From positions 39,767 through 103,766 of the forward strand of contig CAKXYI010000007.1 in assembly GCA_934899185.1 (NCBI GenBank): a DNA stretch of 64,000 nt, written 5' to 3'. The DNA comes from an uncultured Lachnospiraceae bacterium. Its GTDB lineage: Bacteria; Bacillota; Clostridia; Lachnospirales; Lachnospiraceae. Shown piece by piece: positions 19,263 through 29,955 of the stretch; within the stretch, counting starts at the first letter, position 1; each line of letters begins with the position of its first letter. The notes beneath the pieces were generated by a model. It had not been told where the DNA came from and did no database searches. It saw only the letters and a program-made list of their open reading frames with translations. The position numbers were made by a program, and so were the translations under genes.

Positions 19263-19997
19263 ATGAGTGATGGATGGAATAATTTTGTAACGGATTTCCA
19301 ATTTGTTTTTATGGAAGATGATCGTTGGAAATCATTGTTTCAGGGACTGGGAAACACGCTGATCATTACGTTCTTTGCAGTTATGATTGGTATTGTATTA
19401 GGATCTGTTGTAGCAACGGTTCGTACAACATATGATAAGAACCATAGTGATATGAAAAAGAGAAATCCGGCAGGGTTTTATGTGCTTGGCATTGCCAATG
19501 TGATCTGTAAAATATATTTGACGGTAATCCGTGGAACACCGGTTGTTGTACAGCTGATGATAGCGTATTTTATTATTTTCGCAACATCCAACAATTCAAC
19601 GGCAGTAGCCATTTTTGCTTTTGGTATCAATTCAGGGGCGTATGTGGCAGAAATCGTACGTGGTGGTATTATGTCGATTGATGAAGGCCAGTTTGAAGCA
19701 GGCCGTTCTTTGGGCTTTAATTATGCGCAGACGATGATTTATATCATTATCCCACAGGTATTTAAGGTTGTGCTTCCTACATTATGCAATGAGTTTATTG
19801 TGTTATTAAAGGAAACATCTGTTGCCGGCTATGTCGGTATCATGGATTTGACAAAGGCAGGCGATATCATTCGCGGAAGAACATACTCTGCATTTTTACC
19901 ACTGCTTGGTGTGGCAGTGATTTATCTTGCAATGGTTGTCATTCTGACAACACTGGTAGGATGTCTGGAAAGGAGTTTGCGTAAGAATGAGCGATAA
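19263..19997 (+). CDS. Amino acid ABC transporter permease
   Basis: A 244-residue inner membrane subunit of the His/Glu/Gln/Arg family, with about five helices and the loop that contacts the ATPase, [21 protein letters not shown] (positions about 142-162; EAA-type motif). The N-terminal part [20 protein letters not shown] is typical. It overlaps the ATPase gene by 11 bases and is translated with it. It is expected to work as a homodimer with the lipoprotein at 18408. Confidence 0.92.
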   Translation: MSDGWNNFVTDFQFVFMEDDRWKSLFQGLGNTLIITFFAVMIGIVLGSVVATVRTTYDKNHSDMKKRNPAGFYVLGIANVICKIYLTVIRGTPVVVQLMIAYFIIFATSNNSTAVAIFAFGINSGAYVAEIVRGGIMSIDEGQFEAGRSLGFNYAQTMIYIIIPQVFKVVLPTLCNEFIVLLKETSVAGYVGIMDLTKAGDIIRGRTYSAFLPLLGVAVIYLAMVVILTTLVGCLERSLRKNER

Positions 19998-20736
19998 AAA
20001 AGAAGTATTAATTCAGGTAACAGATTTAAAGAGACATTTCGATAAAGGAAAAATCAAGGCACTCGATGGTGTGTCATTGGAGATTGACCAGGGGGAAGTG
20101 GTTGTTATCATCGGCCCGAGTGGAAGCGGAAAATCTACATTGCTTCGTTCCCTGAATCTTTTGGAAGAACCGACAAGCGGACAGATTTTAGTGGATGGTG
20201 TGGATATCACAGATCCAAAGGTTGATATCAATGTACATAGACAAAAAATGGGAATGGTATTTCAGCACTTTAATCTGTTTCCAAATATGACAGTTCTTCG
20301 CAACATGACGATAGCACCAATGAAACTGCTTCATAAGCCAAAGGAAGAAGTGGAAAAAAAGGCAATGGAACTGCTTCGCATGGTAGGTCTTGAAGATCGT
20401 GCCAATGCGTATCCAAGTCAGCTGTCCGGTGGTCAGAAACAGCGTATTGCCATTGTGCGTGCGCTTTGTATGGAACCGGAGATTTTGCTTTTTGATGAGC
20501 CAACATCGGCGCTTGATCCAGAGATGGTAGGGGAAGTGTTGGATGTTATGAAGAATCTGGCAAAAGAAGGTATGACGATGGCAGTTGTTACACATGAGAT
20601 GGGATTTGCCAGAGAAGTGGCAAGCCGTGTAGTCTTTATGGATGCGGGGACTATTGTGGAAGAAAACACGCCGGATCAGATTTTTGAACATCCACAGAGC
20701 GAACGTCTGCAGAACTTTTTGGCAAAGGTTTTGTAG
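19987..20736 (+). CDS. Amino acid ABC transporter ATP-binding protein (GlnQ-like)
   Basis: A 249-residue ATPase with Walker [10 protein letters not shown], signature LSGGQKQR, Walker [15 protein letters not shown] and the switch histidine in VVTHEM. The length and the [13 protein letters not shown] segment are those of polar amino acid importers. It is the last gene of the operon (stop 20734-20736). It lies in the cytosol, bound to the permease pair. Confidence 0.93.
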   Translation: MSDKKEVLIQVTDLKRHFDKGKIKALDGVSLEIDQGEVVVIIGPSGSGKSTLLRSLNLLEEPTSGQILVDGVDITDPKVDINVHRQKMGMVFQHFNLFPNMTVLRNMTIAPMKLLHKPKEEVEKKAMELLRMVGLEDRANAYPSQLSGGQKQRIAIVRALCMEPEILLFDEPTSALDPEMVGEVLDVMKNLAKEGMTMAVVTHEMGFAREVASRVVFMDAGTIVEENTPDQIFEHPQSERLQNFLAKVL

Positions 20737-20795
20737 AAAAAGTTAAAAAAGTATAAACCAATTCGAAAATTACCATAAAACACACCTGGGTAGTA

Positions 20796-20824
20796 TTGCT
20801 TTTGCCATTTAGGTAAAATATAAT
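20796..20824 (+). promoter_or_regulatory. Sigma-A promoter of ftsH
   Basis: TTGCTT (20796-20801), a 17-base spacer and a perfect TATAAT (20819-20824), 34 bases before the ftsH start codon. Confidence 0.65.
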
Positions 20825-20858
20825 ATATGAGGTAATACCTACGCGAGTGGAGGATAAA

Positions 20859-22865
20859 ATGAACGAAAACAACAATGGTTCACAACAGGGTGGATCGAAT
20901 AATAATGACAATAATAAGAAGCCAAGACAGCCGATTATGCTTTTTGTACTGTTTGCATTGATCGCGATGTTTATCACCAGCCTTTTATATAGCAGTGCAG
21001 GATCCAGTACGACAGAGGCAATCACTTATTCCAAGTTTTTGGATCTGGTAGAGAAGGATCAGGTCAAGTCGGTTGTCTTTGACGGCGACCAGATCAATAT
21101 CACACTTGTGAAAGGCGCTAAAGTTAAATCAGATGATCAGACCGCCTCTATTCAGGCCCAGTTATATAAGGAGAGCACAGGACAGGATCTGACGATCACC
21201 TATTACACCGCTTATATCTCTGATGAGGACCTCCTTCCTTTATTAAAGGAACATGATGTGGAGATCGACGGAGAAATCTCAGACTCTACAGCAGTAATCA
21301 TTTACAATGTCCTGAGTTTTGTCATTCCGATCGTACTCTTATGGATACTCATGTCCTTCCTTATGAAGCGCATGGGTGGCGGAGCCATGGGTGTTGGCAA
21401 GTCCAATGCCAAGGTCTATGTGGAGAAGTCTACCGGTGTGACCTTCAAGGATGTTGCCGGACAGGATGAGGCAAAGGAATCCTTGCAGGAAGTGGTAGAT
21501 TTCTTGCACAATCCCCAGAAATATACCTCGATTGGTGCCAAATTGCCAAAGGGTGCACTTTTGGTCGGACCTCCCGGAACCGGTAAGACTTTGCTCGCCA
21601 AGGCAGTAGCCGGAGAAGCCGGTGTACCGTTCTTCTCATTGGCAGGATCTGATTTCGTGGAAATGTTCGTCGGTGTCGGTGCTTCCCGTGTCCGTGACCT
21701 TTTTAAAGAGGCGCAGAAGGCTGCACCGTGTATCATCTTTATTGATGAGATTGATGCCATCGGTAAGAGCCGTGATTCCCGTTATGGCGGTGGCAATGAC
21801 GAGCGTGAGCAGACTTTGAACCAGTTATTAGCAGAAATGGATGGATTTGATACGTCTAAGGGTCTTTTGATCTTAGCGGCTACCAACCGTCCGGAAGTTT
21901 TGGATAAGGCATTGCTTCGTCCGGGACGTTTTGACCGACGCATCATTGTAGACCGCCCGGATCAAAAAGGACGTTTGGAGACCTTAAAGGTACATGCCAA
22001 GGATGTGGCTATGGATGAGACGGTAGATCTGGATGCATTGGCACTGGCTTCTGCCGGATTGGTAGGATCCGATCTTGCCAATATCATAAATGAGGCAGCC
22101 ATCATTGCCGTAAAGCATGACCGTAAGTTTGTCAATCAGAGCGACCTGTTTGAGGCATTTGAATTAGTTGCTGTCGGCGGTAAAGAGAAAAAAGACCGCG
22201 TCATGAGTGATAAGGAGCGAAATATCGTTTCTTATCATGAGGTAGGGCATGCGCTTGTTTCCGCTTTACAGAAGAACACCGAGCCGGTACAAAAGATCAC
22301 GATCGTACCGCGTACCATGGGCGCTTTGGGCTATACCCTACAGACACCGGAGGAGGAGAAGTTCCTGGAGACGAAGGATGAACTGCTTGCCAAAATCACG
22401 ACCTTTATGGGCGGACGTGCAGCAGAACAACTCGTATTTGATTCTCCAACCAGTGGTGCTTCCAATGATATTGAGAATGCGACCAGTATTGCCAGAAATA
22501 TGGTGACACGTTTTGGTATGTCTGACAAGTTTGGCATGATGGGACTGGCAACGGTTGAGAGCCAGTATCTTGAAGGCAGAGCCTCCATGACTTGTGGCGA
22601 GCGCACCGCGGCAGAGGTAGATCAGGAAGTCCTTCGTATTGTGACCGAATGTTACGACAAGGCGGCCGGTCTTTTGGAAGAAAACCGCGAGATCTTAGAT
22701 AAGATCTCGGATTATCTCTACGAACATGAGACCATCACCGGTAAGGAATTTATGAAGATCTTCCGTGACTTGAAGGGACTGGATGACCCGGAGGAAAAGA
22801 AAGAGGATAACTCGGCTGAGTCATCAGAAGTGATTGACGACAAAGATTTATTTGTGGAAGAGTAA
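20859..22865 (+). CDS. ftsH: ATP-dependent zinc metalloprotease FtsH
   Basis: A 668-residue membrane-bound AAA+ protease that degrades misfolded membrane and regulatory proteins. Two N-terminal helices (about 20-40 and 145-165) flank an outer domain. The AAA+ domain has Walker A GPPGTGKT, Walker [12 protein letters not shown] and the arginine-rich RPGRFDRR. The protease domain has the zinc site HEVGH. Residues 1-20 are rich in Asn and Gln. ATG 20859 is preferred because GTGGAGG lies at 20847-20853; a GTG at 20847 would use that site as codons. uvrC follows after five bases. Confidence 0.97.
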   Translation: MNENNNGSQQGGSNNNDNNKKPRQPIMLFVLFALIAMFITSLLYSSAGSSTTEAITYSKFLDLVEKDQVKSVVFDGDQINITLVKGAKVKSDDQTASIQAQLYKESTGQDLTITYYTAYISDEDLLPLLKEHDVEIDGEISDSTAVIIYNVLSFVIPIVLLWILMSFLMKRMGGGAMGVGKSNAKVYVEKSTGVTFKDVAGQDEAKESLQEVVDFLHNPQKYTSIGAKLPKGALLVGPPGTGKTLLAKAVAGEAGVPFFSLAGSDFVEMFVGVGASRVRDLFKEAQKAAPCIIFIDEIDAIGKSRDSRYGGGNDEREQTLNQLLAEMDGFDTSKGLLILAATNRPEVLDKALLRPGRFDRRIIVDRPDQKGRLETLKVHAKDVAMDETVDLDALALASAGLVGSDLANIINEAAIIAVKHDRKFVNQSDLFEAFELVAVGGKEKKDRVMSDKERNIVSYHEVGHALVSALQKNTEPVQKITIVPRTMGALGYTLQTPEEEKFLETKDELLAKITTFMGGRAAEQLVFDSPTSGASNDIENATSIARNMVTRFGMSDKFGMMGLATVESQYLEGRASMTCGERTAAEVDQEVLRIVTECYDKAAGLLEENREILDKISDYLYEHETITGKEFMKIFRDLKGLDDPEEKKEDNSAESSEVIDDKDLFVEE

Positions 22866-22870
22866 AGAAT

Positions 22871-24763
22871 ATGGATTTTTCGATTGAAGAAGAATTAGCA
22901 AAACTCCCGGATTCTCCGGGAGTTTATATTATGCATGATGCCAAAGAAACTATCATCTACATTGGCAAGGCAAAATCTCTGCGCCATCGCGTGCACCAGT
23001 ATTTCCAACCTAGCCATGATGAGGGCATCAAGAAACAGCGCATGGTGCAGCAGATCGCTTATTTTGAATATATTGTGACGGATTCGGAATTGGAGGCACT
23101 GGTCTTAGAGTGTAATCTAATCAAAGAGCATCGCCCAAAGTATAATACCATGCTTCGTGATGATAAGACCTATCCGTATATCAAAGTGACGCTGGGAGAA
23201 GCCTACCCCAGAGTCCTTTTTTCGCGTCAACTGAAAAAGGACAAAGCAAAATATTTCGGACCTTTTACCAGTGCGGCGGCAGTCAAGGATACCATTGATC
23301 TGGTGCAGAAGATCTACCATCTGCGCACCTGCAATCAAAAGTTCCCGGATAATTTCGGCAAGGGCAGACCTTGTCTGAATTACCATATGAAACAGTGCCC
23401 GGGTGTCTGTACCGGCAGGGTTTCGGATGAGGAATATCAAAAAAGTGTCCAGGGAGCCATTGACTTTTTGAATGGATCCTATGGCGAGATCGAGAAGATG
23501 CTGACCGAAAAGATGCAAAAAGCGGCAGCAGATATGGAGTTTGAAAAGGCAGCAGAATACAGAGACTTACTGGGCAGTGTCCGTGCCTGCGTGCAGAAGC
23601 AGAAGATCACCAATGCTAGCGAGATGGATGACAAGGATATCGTCGCGCTGGCAAAGCAGGGCGAGGATGCTGTTGTACAGGTGTTCTTTGTGCGGTCGGG
23701 TAAACTCATCGGACGCGAACATTTCTTTATGAATGTGCGCATGGACGAAGCAGACGGGGAAGTTGTAAGACGTTTCATCCAACAATTCTATGCCGGTACA
23801 CCGATCATTCCACGGGAGATCTTTTTGCAGGAAGAGATCGAGGATGCTCAGGTGATCGAGCAATGGCTGACGGAGAAAAAAGGACAACGTGTTTACTTGC
23901 GTGTACCGCAAAAGGGCATGAAGAATAAGATGGTGGAACTGGCGGAAAAGAATGCTGCCATGGTCTTAGCGCAGGATCGGGAGCGGATCAAGAAAGAGGA
24001 AGGCCGTACCATCGGAGCCCTAAAAGAGATCGCAGGATTGCTTGGCATGGAGCATCTAAACCGCATGGAAGCCTACGATATTTCCAATATCAACGGTTTT
24101 CAGACCGTTGGATCTATGGTCGTTTTTGAAAAAGGCAAACCTTTGCGTAGTGATTATCGTAAGTTCAAACTCAAGACCATCACGGGGCCGGATGACTATG
24201 GTTCCATGCGGGAAGTTCTGACCAGACGTTTTTCTCACGGCTTACAGGAGCGGGAAGAACTGCGCGCCAAGGGAGCAGATGAATCGCTGGGCAGTTTTAC
24301 GCGCTTCCCGGATGTTATCATGATGGATGGTGGACTCGGACAGGTCAATATCTGTGAGGAGGTCTTGGCGGACCTGCACCTGTCCATACCGGTCTGCGGT
24401 ATGGTAAAGGATGACCACCACAGAACCAGAGGTTTATATTTTCATAATGAACTTATCCCGATCGATCGGACATCGGAAGGCTTTCACCTGATCACACGTT
24501 TACAGGATGAAGCCCATCGTTTTGCCATTGAGTACCACCGGTCTTTGCGCAGCAAGTCGCAGGTACACAGTTTCCTAGATGATGTGGAGGGTATCGGACC
24601 GGCAAGGCGCAAGGCTTTGATGAAACGCTATGCCAGTGCAGACCAGATGCGAAATGCCAGTATTGAGGAACTTGCCGACACTCCATCCATGGATATGCGT
24701 GCAGCAGAAAAACTCTACCGATATTTTCATGGAAGTGGGGCTGACCCCACTGTACAAAAGTGA
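22871..24763 (+). CDS. uvrC: Excinuclease ABC subunit C
   Basis: A 630-residue nuclease that makes both incisions in nucleotide excision repair with UvrAB. It has an N-terminal GIY-YIG domain ([20 protein letters not shown]), a UvrB-interacting UVR motif ([13 protein letters not shown], about residue 220), an RNase H-like C-terminal nuclease domain ([20 protein letters not shown], starting about 400) and a terminal helix-hairpin-helix pair. The last ten residues ([10 protein letters not shown]) are encoded by a small hairpin element and look like an acquired tail. It is probably co-transcribed with ftsH. Confidence 0.96.
   Translation: MDFSIEEELAKLPDSPGVYIMHDAKETIIYIGKAKSLRHRVHQYFQPSHDEGIKKQRMVQQIAYFEYIVTDSELEALVLECNLIKEHRPKYNTMLRDDKTYPYIKVTLGEAYPRVLFSRQLKKDKAKYFGPFTSAAAVKDTIDLVQKIYHLRTCNQKFPDNFGKGRPCLNYHMKQCPGVCTGRVSDEEYQKSVQGAIDFLNGSYGEIEKMLTEKMQKAAADMEFEKAAEYRDLLGSVRACVQKQKITNASEMDDKDIVALAKQGEDAVVQVFFVRSGKLIGREHFFMNVRMDEADGEVVRRFIQQFYAGTPIIPREIFLQEEIEDAQVIEQWLTEKKGQRVYLRVPQKGMKNKMVELAEKNAAMVLAQDRERIKKEEGRTIGALKEIAGLLGMEHLNRMEAYDISNINGFQTVGSMVVFEKGKPLRSDYRKFKLKTITGPDDYGSMREVLTRRFSHGLQEREELRAKGADESLGSFTRFPDVIMMDGGLGQVNICEEVLADLHLSIPVCGMVKDDHHRTRGLYFHNELIPIDRTSEGFHLITRLQDEAHRFAIEYHRSLRSKSQVHSFLDDVEGIGPARRKALMKRYASADQMRNASIEELADTPSMDMRAAEKLYRYFHGSGADPTVQK
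24734..24751. repeat. Short GC-rich hairpin inside the uvrC 3' end
   Basis: AGTGGGG (24734-24740) and CCCCACT (24745-24751) form a 7-base stem with the tetraloop CTGA. It encodes part of the UvrC tail and may weaken transcription into the next unit, although no T-run follows. Confidence 0.6.
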
Positions 24764-24768
24764 AAAAG

Positions 24769-24797
24769 TTGGTTACAATAACAGAAGTGGTTATATT
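24769..24797 (+). promoter_or_regulatory. Candidate promoter of the hprK operon
   Basis: TTGGTT (24769-24774) and TATATT (24792-24797) with a 17-base spacer, 27 bases before the hprK start. Confidence 0.5.
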
Positions 24798-24824
24798 GTG
24801 ATTTGACGATAAAGGAGAAAGACT

Positions 24825-25760
24825 ATGGAACCAATACAAGCAAAGCTTTCCATCGTTGCAGACAAACTGCATTTAAAGAATTTTACAGAAGACCTCAACC
24901 TGGAAGAACATTTTGTATGCGTTGCGGATGTCAACCGTCCGGCGTTACAGTTGAATGGATTTTATGAGCATTTTGAGGCAGACCGGATCCAGATGATCGG
25001 TATGGTAGAACACGCTTATATGAATAATAAGACTGTAGAAGAGCGTGCGGAGATCTACCGCAAACTGCTTTCCTACGACATACCATGTGTGATCTTTTGC
25101 CGTGGTTTTGTACCGGAGCAGTCCCTGATGGATATTGCACATGAGCGCAAGATCCCGATCCTTGGAACTGAGCGCGGGACATCAGAGTTTATGTCCGAGT
25201 TGATTTTTGAACTCAATGTACTTTTGGCACCATGCACGACCATTCATGGTGTATTGGTTGATGTCTATGGAGAGGGACTTCTGATCACAGGAGAAAGCGG
25301 TATCGGAAAGAGTGAAGCTGCTTTGGAGTTGATCCGCAGAGGACACCGTCTGGTGGCAGATGATGTAGTCGAGATCCGCAAGACCAACGCCCACACCCTT
25401 ATGGGACGTGCCCCGAAGATCACAAAGCATCTGATCGAACTGCGCGGTATCGGTATCATTGATGTCAAGAGCCTTTTTGGTGTGGAGAGCATCAAGGAGA
25501 GCCAGAAGATCGATTTCGTCATCAAGTTGGAAGACTGGAAAAAGGAAAACGATTATGACCGTCTGGGGCTGGAGGATGAGCATATGAACATCTTGGGTAT
25601 TGATGTGGTATGTCATTCTCTGCCGATCCGTCCGGGACGTAATCTTGCCGTGATCTGTGAGACGGCAGCCGTCAATCATCGTCAAAAGAAGATGGGCTAC
25701 AATGCCGCACAGGAACTCTACCGCCGTGTCCAGGACAATATCAGTCAGGGACAGGAGTAG
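24825..25760 (+). CDS. hprK: HPr kinase/phosphorylase
   Basis: A 311-residue bifunctional sensor that phosphorylates HPr-family proteins on Ser46 when glycolytic intermediates are high, and reverses this when phosphate is high. The P-loop GESGIGKSE and the downstream signature LIELRGIGIIDVKSLFGV are both intact, followed by the DRLGLEDEHMNILG region. The N-terminal domain (1-130) is typical of the Gram-positive form. The ribosome site AAAGGAGAAAG fits ATG 24825. A Crh-like target protein is encoded five genes downstream (29956). Confidence 0.96.
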   Translation: MEPIQAKLSIVADKLHLKNFTEDLNLEEHFVCVADVNRPALQLNGFYEHFEADRIQMIGMVEHAYMNNKTVEERAEIYRKLLSYDIPCVIFCRGFVPEQSLMDIAHERKIPILGTERGTSEFMSELIFELNVLLAPCTTIHGVLVDVYGEGLLITGESGIGKSEAALELIRRGHRLVADDVVEIRKTNAHTLMGRAPKITKHLIELRGIGIIDVKSLFGVESIKESQKIDFVIKLEDWKKENDYDRLGLEDEHMNILGIDVVCHSLPIRPGRNLAVICETAAVNHRQKKMGYNAAQELYRRVQDNISQGQE

Positions 25761-25821
25761 TTTTCGTCAGGTATGAAGTCTTAGATTTTGCATATATTAT
25801 AAAAGATAGGAGTGTTTTATT

Positions 25822-27204
25822 TTGGAAAGAGCAAATGCATGGAAAAAGTATCAGGAAGAGGACAAGCGTCAGGCAGTCTTTGATTTCGCGGACGGCTATC
25901 GCAAGTTCTTGTCAGAACACAAGACCGAAAGAGAGTGCGCCGCATTCTTTGAGGCAGAAGCAAAGCAGGCAGGCTTTGAAAATCTGGATGAGATCATCGC
26001 TTCCGGCAAGACCTTAAAGGCAGGAGATAAGGTCTATGCCATTAATAAGAAAAAGATGGTTGCCGCTTTTGTGATCGGCAAGCGACCACTTTCCGATGGT
26101 ATGCGTATTTTAGGAGCACATATCGATTCTCCGCGTCTGGATCTCAAACAGAATCCATTATACGAAGATACCGATATGGCACTTTTAGATACCCACTATT
26201 ACGGTGGCGTTAAGAAATATCAGTGGGTGACCTTGCCACTGGCTTTACATGGTGTGATCGTCAAAAAAGACGGCAGTGTCATTAATGTATGCATCGGTGA
26301 AAAGGACGAGGATCCGGTATTCGGTGTCAGTGATCTTCTGATCCATCTTTCTGCAGAGCAGATGGAGAAAAAGGCATCCAAGGTGATCGAGGGAGAAGAC
26401 CTCAATGTGCTGGTGGGAAGTATCCCGGTAGAGAGCGAAGAAGAAAAAGAATGTGTCAAGGCAAATGTCCTGCGTATTTTAACAGAGCAGTACGACATTG
26501 AGGAGGAAGATTTCTTGTCCGCTGAGATTGAAGTGGTTCCGGCAGGAAAGGCCAGAGACTACGGCTTTGACCGTTCTATGATCATGGGCTATGGTCATGA
26601 CGACAGAGTCTGCGCTTATCCATCTTTCAAGGCAATCGCAGAGGTTGCAGACGTAGAATACACAAGTGTCTGCCTTTTGGTAGATAAGGAAGAGATCGGA
26701 TCTGTTGGTGCAACCGGTATGGAATCCCGTTTCTTTGAAAACACAGTTGCAGAGGTCATGGCATTGACCGGTCAGACTTCTGAATTGTTGTTGCGCCGTG
26801 CACTGCGCAATTCCAAGGTCTTATCTTCTGATGTCAGCGCAGCCTATGATCCGAACTATCCGTCTGTCATGGAAAAGAAAAATGCGGCTTACTTTGGCAG
26901 AGGTCTTGTCTTTAACAAGTATACAGGTTCACGCGGCAAGTCCGGTTCCAATGATGCCAGTGCAGAATATATGGCTGAAATGCGCAGAGTTATGGATGAT
27001 GCGGATGTATCTTTCCAGACAGCAGAACTCGGTAAGGTAGATGCAGGCGGCGGCGGAACGATCGCCTATATCCTGGGAAATCTGGATATGCAGGTCATCG
27101 ATAGTGGGGTGGCAGTGCTCAACATGCATGCACCATGGGAGATCATCAGCAAGGTGGATCTCTACGAAGCATACAAGGGATATGTAGCATTTTTACACAA
27201 CTAA
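25822..27204 (+). CDS. M18-family aminopeptidase
   Basis: A 460-residue dinuclear zinc aminopeptidase of the aspartyl/leucyl aminopeptidase I family, which removes N-terminal residues from peptides in the cytosol. Visible motifs are GAHIDSPRLDLKQ (metal His and catalytic Asp), DKEEIGSVGATG (catalytic and metal Glu) and a GYGHDDRVCAYPS segment. The start is TTG 25822: there is no in-frame ATG nearby, the protein starts where the family starts, and GATAGGAG lies ten bases upstream. It sits between hprK and murB. Confidence 0.9.
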   Translation: MERANAWKKYQEEDKRQAVFDFADGYRKFLSEHKTERECAAFFEAEAKQAGFENLDEIIASGKTLKAGDKVYAINKKKMVAAFVIGKRPLSDGMRILGAHIDSPRLDLKQNPLYEDTDMALLDTHYYGGVKKYQWVTLPLALHGVIVKKDGSVINVCIGEKDEDPVFGVSDLLIHLSAEQMEKKASKVIEGEDLNVLVGSIPVESEEEKECVKANVLRILTEQYDIEEEDFLSAEIEVVPAGKARDYGFDRSMIMGYGHDDRVCAYPSFKAIAEVADVEYTSVCLLVDKEEIGSVGATGMESRFFENTVAEVMALTGQTSELLLRRALRNSKVLSSDVSAAYDPNYPSVMEKKNAAYFGRGLVFNKYTGSRGKSGSNDASAEYMAEMRRVMDDADVSFQTAELGKVDAGGGGTIAYILGNLDMQVIDSGVAVLNMHAPWEIISKVDLYEAYKGYVAFLHN

Positions 27205-27245
27205 TATCTAACGGTTTATTATTTGACCATGGAGGAAAATAAATA

Positions 27246-28136
27246 ATGGAAATCAAAAAGGAATTTCCACATATCAACTTTTTAGAAAAAGAGCCTATGA
27301 GCCGCCATACCACTTTTCGGATTGGCGGCCCAGCAGGGCTTTTTGCGTCTGTACAGGTTGCGGATGTGGCACCGTTGGTATCATATTGCAAGACCCATGA
27401 CATCCCGGTCACCATCTTAGGAAATGGCAGCAATGTCTTGGTGGGGGATCAGGGGATCAAAGGATTGGTCTTATCCTTTGGCAAAGAAGCGTCTGTCATC
27501 ACCATTGAGGGCGATCAGATCCGGGCGGAGGCGGGAGCACTCCTGTCTCAGGTAGCCAAAGCGGCACTGGAGCATGGACTGGGCGGATTGGCTTTTGCGG
27601 CAGGAATTCCGGGCACGATCGGCGGAGCTGTATGCATGAATGCCGGTGCTTATGGTGGCGAAATGAAGGATATCCTGCAAGAGGTCAGAGTCCTGTGTGC
27701 GGATGGCAGGATTGAGGACTGGAGGACCGAAGATCTGGATCTTTCTTACCGGCACAGTCGCATGATGGATGAAGGTGCCATCGTATTGTCTGCTAGCATG
27801 AGATTGCACCCGCAGGATGCAGAGCGGATCAAGGCAGAGATGGATGATTACCGGGGCAGACGACAGGCAAAACAGCCGCTGGAATATCCGAGTGCGGGGT
27901 CTACCTTTAAGCGTCCGGAGGGCTATTTCGCAGGCAAACTTATTATGGATGCAGGTCTGGCGGGCTACCGTGTCGGTGATGCTGCAGTTTCTGACAAGCA
28001 CTGTGGATTTGTGGTCAATCTGGGAAAGGCGACGGCAGCAGATGTGCGAAGACTCATGCAGGATGTATCAGACCGGGTCTATGCACAGTTTGGCGTTCGC
28101 TTAGAGCCGGAAGTACGATTTGTGGGCAACTTTTAA
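27246..28136 (+). CDS. murB: UDP-N-acetylenolpyruvoylglucosamine reductase
   Basis: A 296-residue FAD enzyme that reduces UDP-GlcNAc-enolpyruvate to UDP-MurNAc with NADPH, the second step of peptidoglycan precursor synthesis. It shows HTTFRIGGPA, LGNGSNVLVGDQGI and GIPGTIGGAVCMNAGAYGGE for FAD binding, the YRHSRM segment, and PSAGSTFKRPEG with the catalytic Ser. The final EPEVRFVG is also conserved. The type II layout without an inserted loop is common in Firmicutes. ATG 27246 follows GGAGG. Confidence 0.96.
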   Translation: MEIKKEFPHINFLEKEPMSRHTTFRIGGPAGLFASVQVADVAPLVSYCKTHDIPVTILGNGSNVLVGDQGIKGLVLSFGKEASVITIEGDQIRAEAGALLSQVAKAALEHGLGGLAFAAGIPGTIGGAVCMNAGAYGGEMKDILQEVRVLCADGRIEDWRTEDLDLSYRHSRMMDEGAIVLSASMRLHPQDAERIKAEMDDYRGRRQAKQPLEYPSAGSTFKRPEGYFAGKLIMDAGLAGYRVGDAAVSDKHCGFVVNLGKATAADVRRLMQDVSDRVYAQFGVRLEPEVRFVGNF

Positions 28137-28162
28137 GAAGCGCATGCAGGAGGCGATAAAGT

Positions 28163-29038
28163 ATGAAATTATTGATATTAACGGGGATGTCCGGTGCGGG
28201 AAAGTCAACGGCATTCAAGATGTTGGAGGATCTGGGCTATTACTGTGTAGATAACCTGCCGATCCCGCTTCTTAAGAGTTTTATCGATCTGTCGGAGCAG
28301 CCTTCCGCCAAGGAGCAGAAACTGGTCGTCGGCATTGATATCCGAAGCGGCGAGTCCCTGCATCTTTTACAGTCGGTCTTATCCGAACTGCGGCAGGATG
28401 GCAAGAAATACAGCATTCTCTTTTTGGATGCGGAGGATGAGGTACTGGTCAAGCGTTATAAGGAGACCAGACGTAATCACCCACTGTCCGGGACGGAGCG
28501 TATTCAGGCAGGCATTATCAAGGAGCGGGTAGCGATCGGCTTTTTGAAAGAGGAAGCAGACTATATCATTGATACCTCACACCTTTTGACACGCGAGTTA
28601 AAGGAAGAACTGCAAAAGATCTTTGTGCAGGAAGAAGACTTCCGCAGTCTTTTTGTGACGGTTATGTCCTTTGGCTTTAAGTATGGTATACCGGCGGACG
28701 CAGACCTGGTATTTGACGTGCGTTTTCTGCCAAACCCATACTATATCGCGGAACTCAGACCCAAGACCGGCAATGACATTGAGATCCAGAAGTTTGTGAT
28801 GGGCTACGAAGAGTCCCATATCTTTTTGGATAAATTGGTGGACATGATCGAGTTTTTGATCCCAAATTACATAAAAGAGGGCAAGAACCAGTTGGTAATC
28901 GCGATTGGTTGTACCGGTGGCAAGCACCGTTCGGTCACTCTGGCAAATAAATTGCACGAGCGCTTACTGGATGAGGATGCGATCGGAGTCAAGATCGAGC
29001 ACCGCGACATCGGCAAAGATGCCTTGCGCGGAAAGTAG
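28163..29038 (+). CDS. rapZ: RapZ/YvcJ-family nucleotide-binding protein
   Basis: A 291-residue P-loop protein. The N-terminal Walker A is GMSGAGKST, and the C-terminal domain holds CTGGKHRSVTLA and VKIEHRDIGKDA. In E. coli RapZ steers RNase E to the GlmZ small RNA and so controls glucosamine-6-phosphate synthase; in Bacillus YvcJ hydrolyses GTP and its role is less clear. The gene sits between murB and whiA, the usual Firmicute cluster, but the glmR (yvcK) gene often found between rapZ and whiA is absent here. Confidence 0.94.
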   Translation: MKLLILTGMSGAGKSTAFKMLEDLGYYCVDNLPIPLLKSFIDLSEQPSAKEQKLVVGIDIRSGESLHLLQSVLSELRQDGKKYSILFLDAEDEVLVKRYKETRRNHPLSGTERIQAGIIKERVAIGFLKEEADYIIDTSHLLTRELKEELQKIFVQEEDFRSLFVTVMSFGFKYGIPADADLVFDVRFLPNPYYIAELRPKTGNDIEIQKFVMGYEESHIFLDKLVDMIEFLIPNYIKEGKNQLVIAIGCTGGKHRSVTLANKLHERLLDEDAIGVKIEHRDIGKDALRGK

Positions 29039-29047
29039 GAGGTTCCA

Positions 29048-29944
29048 ATGTCCTTTTCAGCAGAAGTAAAAAAGGAATTGAGCCAGCATATCGACGGAAG
29101 CAGGCATTGCAGACTGGCGGAATTGGCGGCAATTCTCAGTCATGAAGGAAAACTTTTGACCCAAGGAAAAAAGACGATTCTTTCCATGGAATCGGAAAAC
29201 CCACTGGTGCAAAAAAAGTACTTTACTTTATTAGATAAAACAACTAATATATCTGAATATGGGGCTCATTTGGGTGAGCAGGACGCAAAAGATGTCCTGA
29301 TCATGGTAAAGATGTATAAAGAGAGGGAAGATGGCGCATCCATCCGCATGGACGTGGTAGACGGGCTGTTGTTACAGCAGACCTGTTGTCGTCGCGCTTT
29401 TATACGCGGTGCCTTTCTGGCAGCAGGATCCATCAGTGACCCCAACAAGAATTACCACTTTGAAATCGTTTGTAAGACAAGTCCACAGGCTTTGCAGTTG
29501 CAGGAGATTATGAAGGGTTTTGCAGTGGATGCAAAGATAGTAGAGCGAAAGAGACATTACGTAGTTTACTTGAAAGAAGGTGCTCAGATTGTCGACATGT
29601 TAAATGTCATGGGAGCCCATGTGGCTTTGATGGATCTGGAAAATGTCCGGATCCTGAAAGAAATGAGAAATTCTGTTAATCGAAAGGTGAATTGCGAGAC
29701 GGCGAATATCACAAAGACAGTCAGTGCGGCTGTCAGACAGGTAGAAGATATCCAGTGGATCGAACAGACCAGAGGACTTGGTTCTTTGCCGGACAGTCTC
29801 AGAGAAATCGCAGAGGTACGTTTGGAACATCCGGATATGCCGCTCAAGGATCTGGGGCAGTTGCTGGATCCGCCGCTGGGAAAGTCGGGCGTCAATCACC
29901 GCCTGCGACGCATTAGCGAGATCGCAGACAGGCATAGGGGATAG
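29048..29944 (+). CDS. whiA: DNA-binding protein WhiA
   Basis: A 298-residue protein with an N-terminal LAGLIDADG-derived fold lacking nuclease residues (RRAFIRGAFLAAGSISDPNK) and a C-terminal helix-turn-helix (LRRISEIADRH end, with PLKDLGQLLDPPLGKSGVNH). In Gram-positive bacteria WhiA influences cell division and chromosome segregation; in actinomycetes it controls sporulation genes. The spacing of nine bases from rapZ and 11 to the HPr-like gene indicates one operon. Confidence 0.95.
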   Translation: MSFSAEVKKELSQHIDGSRHCRLAELAAILSHEGKLLTQGKKTILSMESENPLVQKKYFTLLDKTTNISEYGAHLGEQDAKDVLIMVKMYKEREDGASIRMDVVDGLLLQQTCCRRAFIRGAFLAAGSISDPNKNYHFEIVCKTSPQALQLQEIMKGFAVDAKIVERKRHYVVYLKEGAQIVDMLNVMGAHVALMDLENVRILKEMRNSVNRKVNCETANITKTVSAAVRQVEDIQWIEQTRGLGSLPDSLREIAEVRLEHPDMPLKDLGQLLDPPLGKSGVNHRLRRISEIADRHRG

Positions 29945-29955
29945 GAGGAACAATC

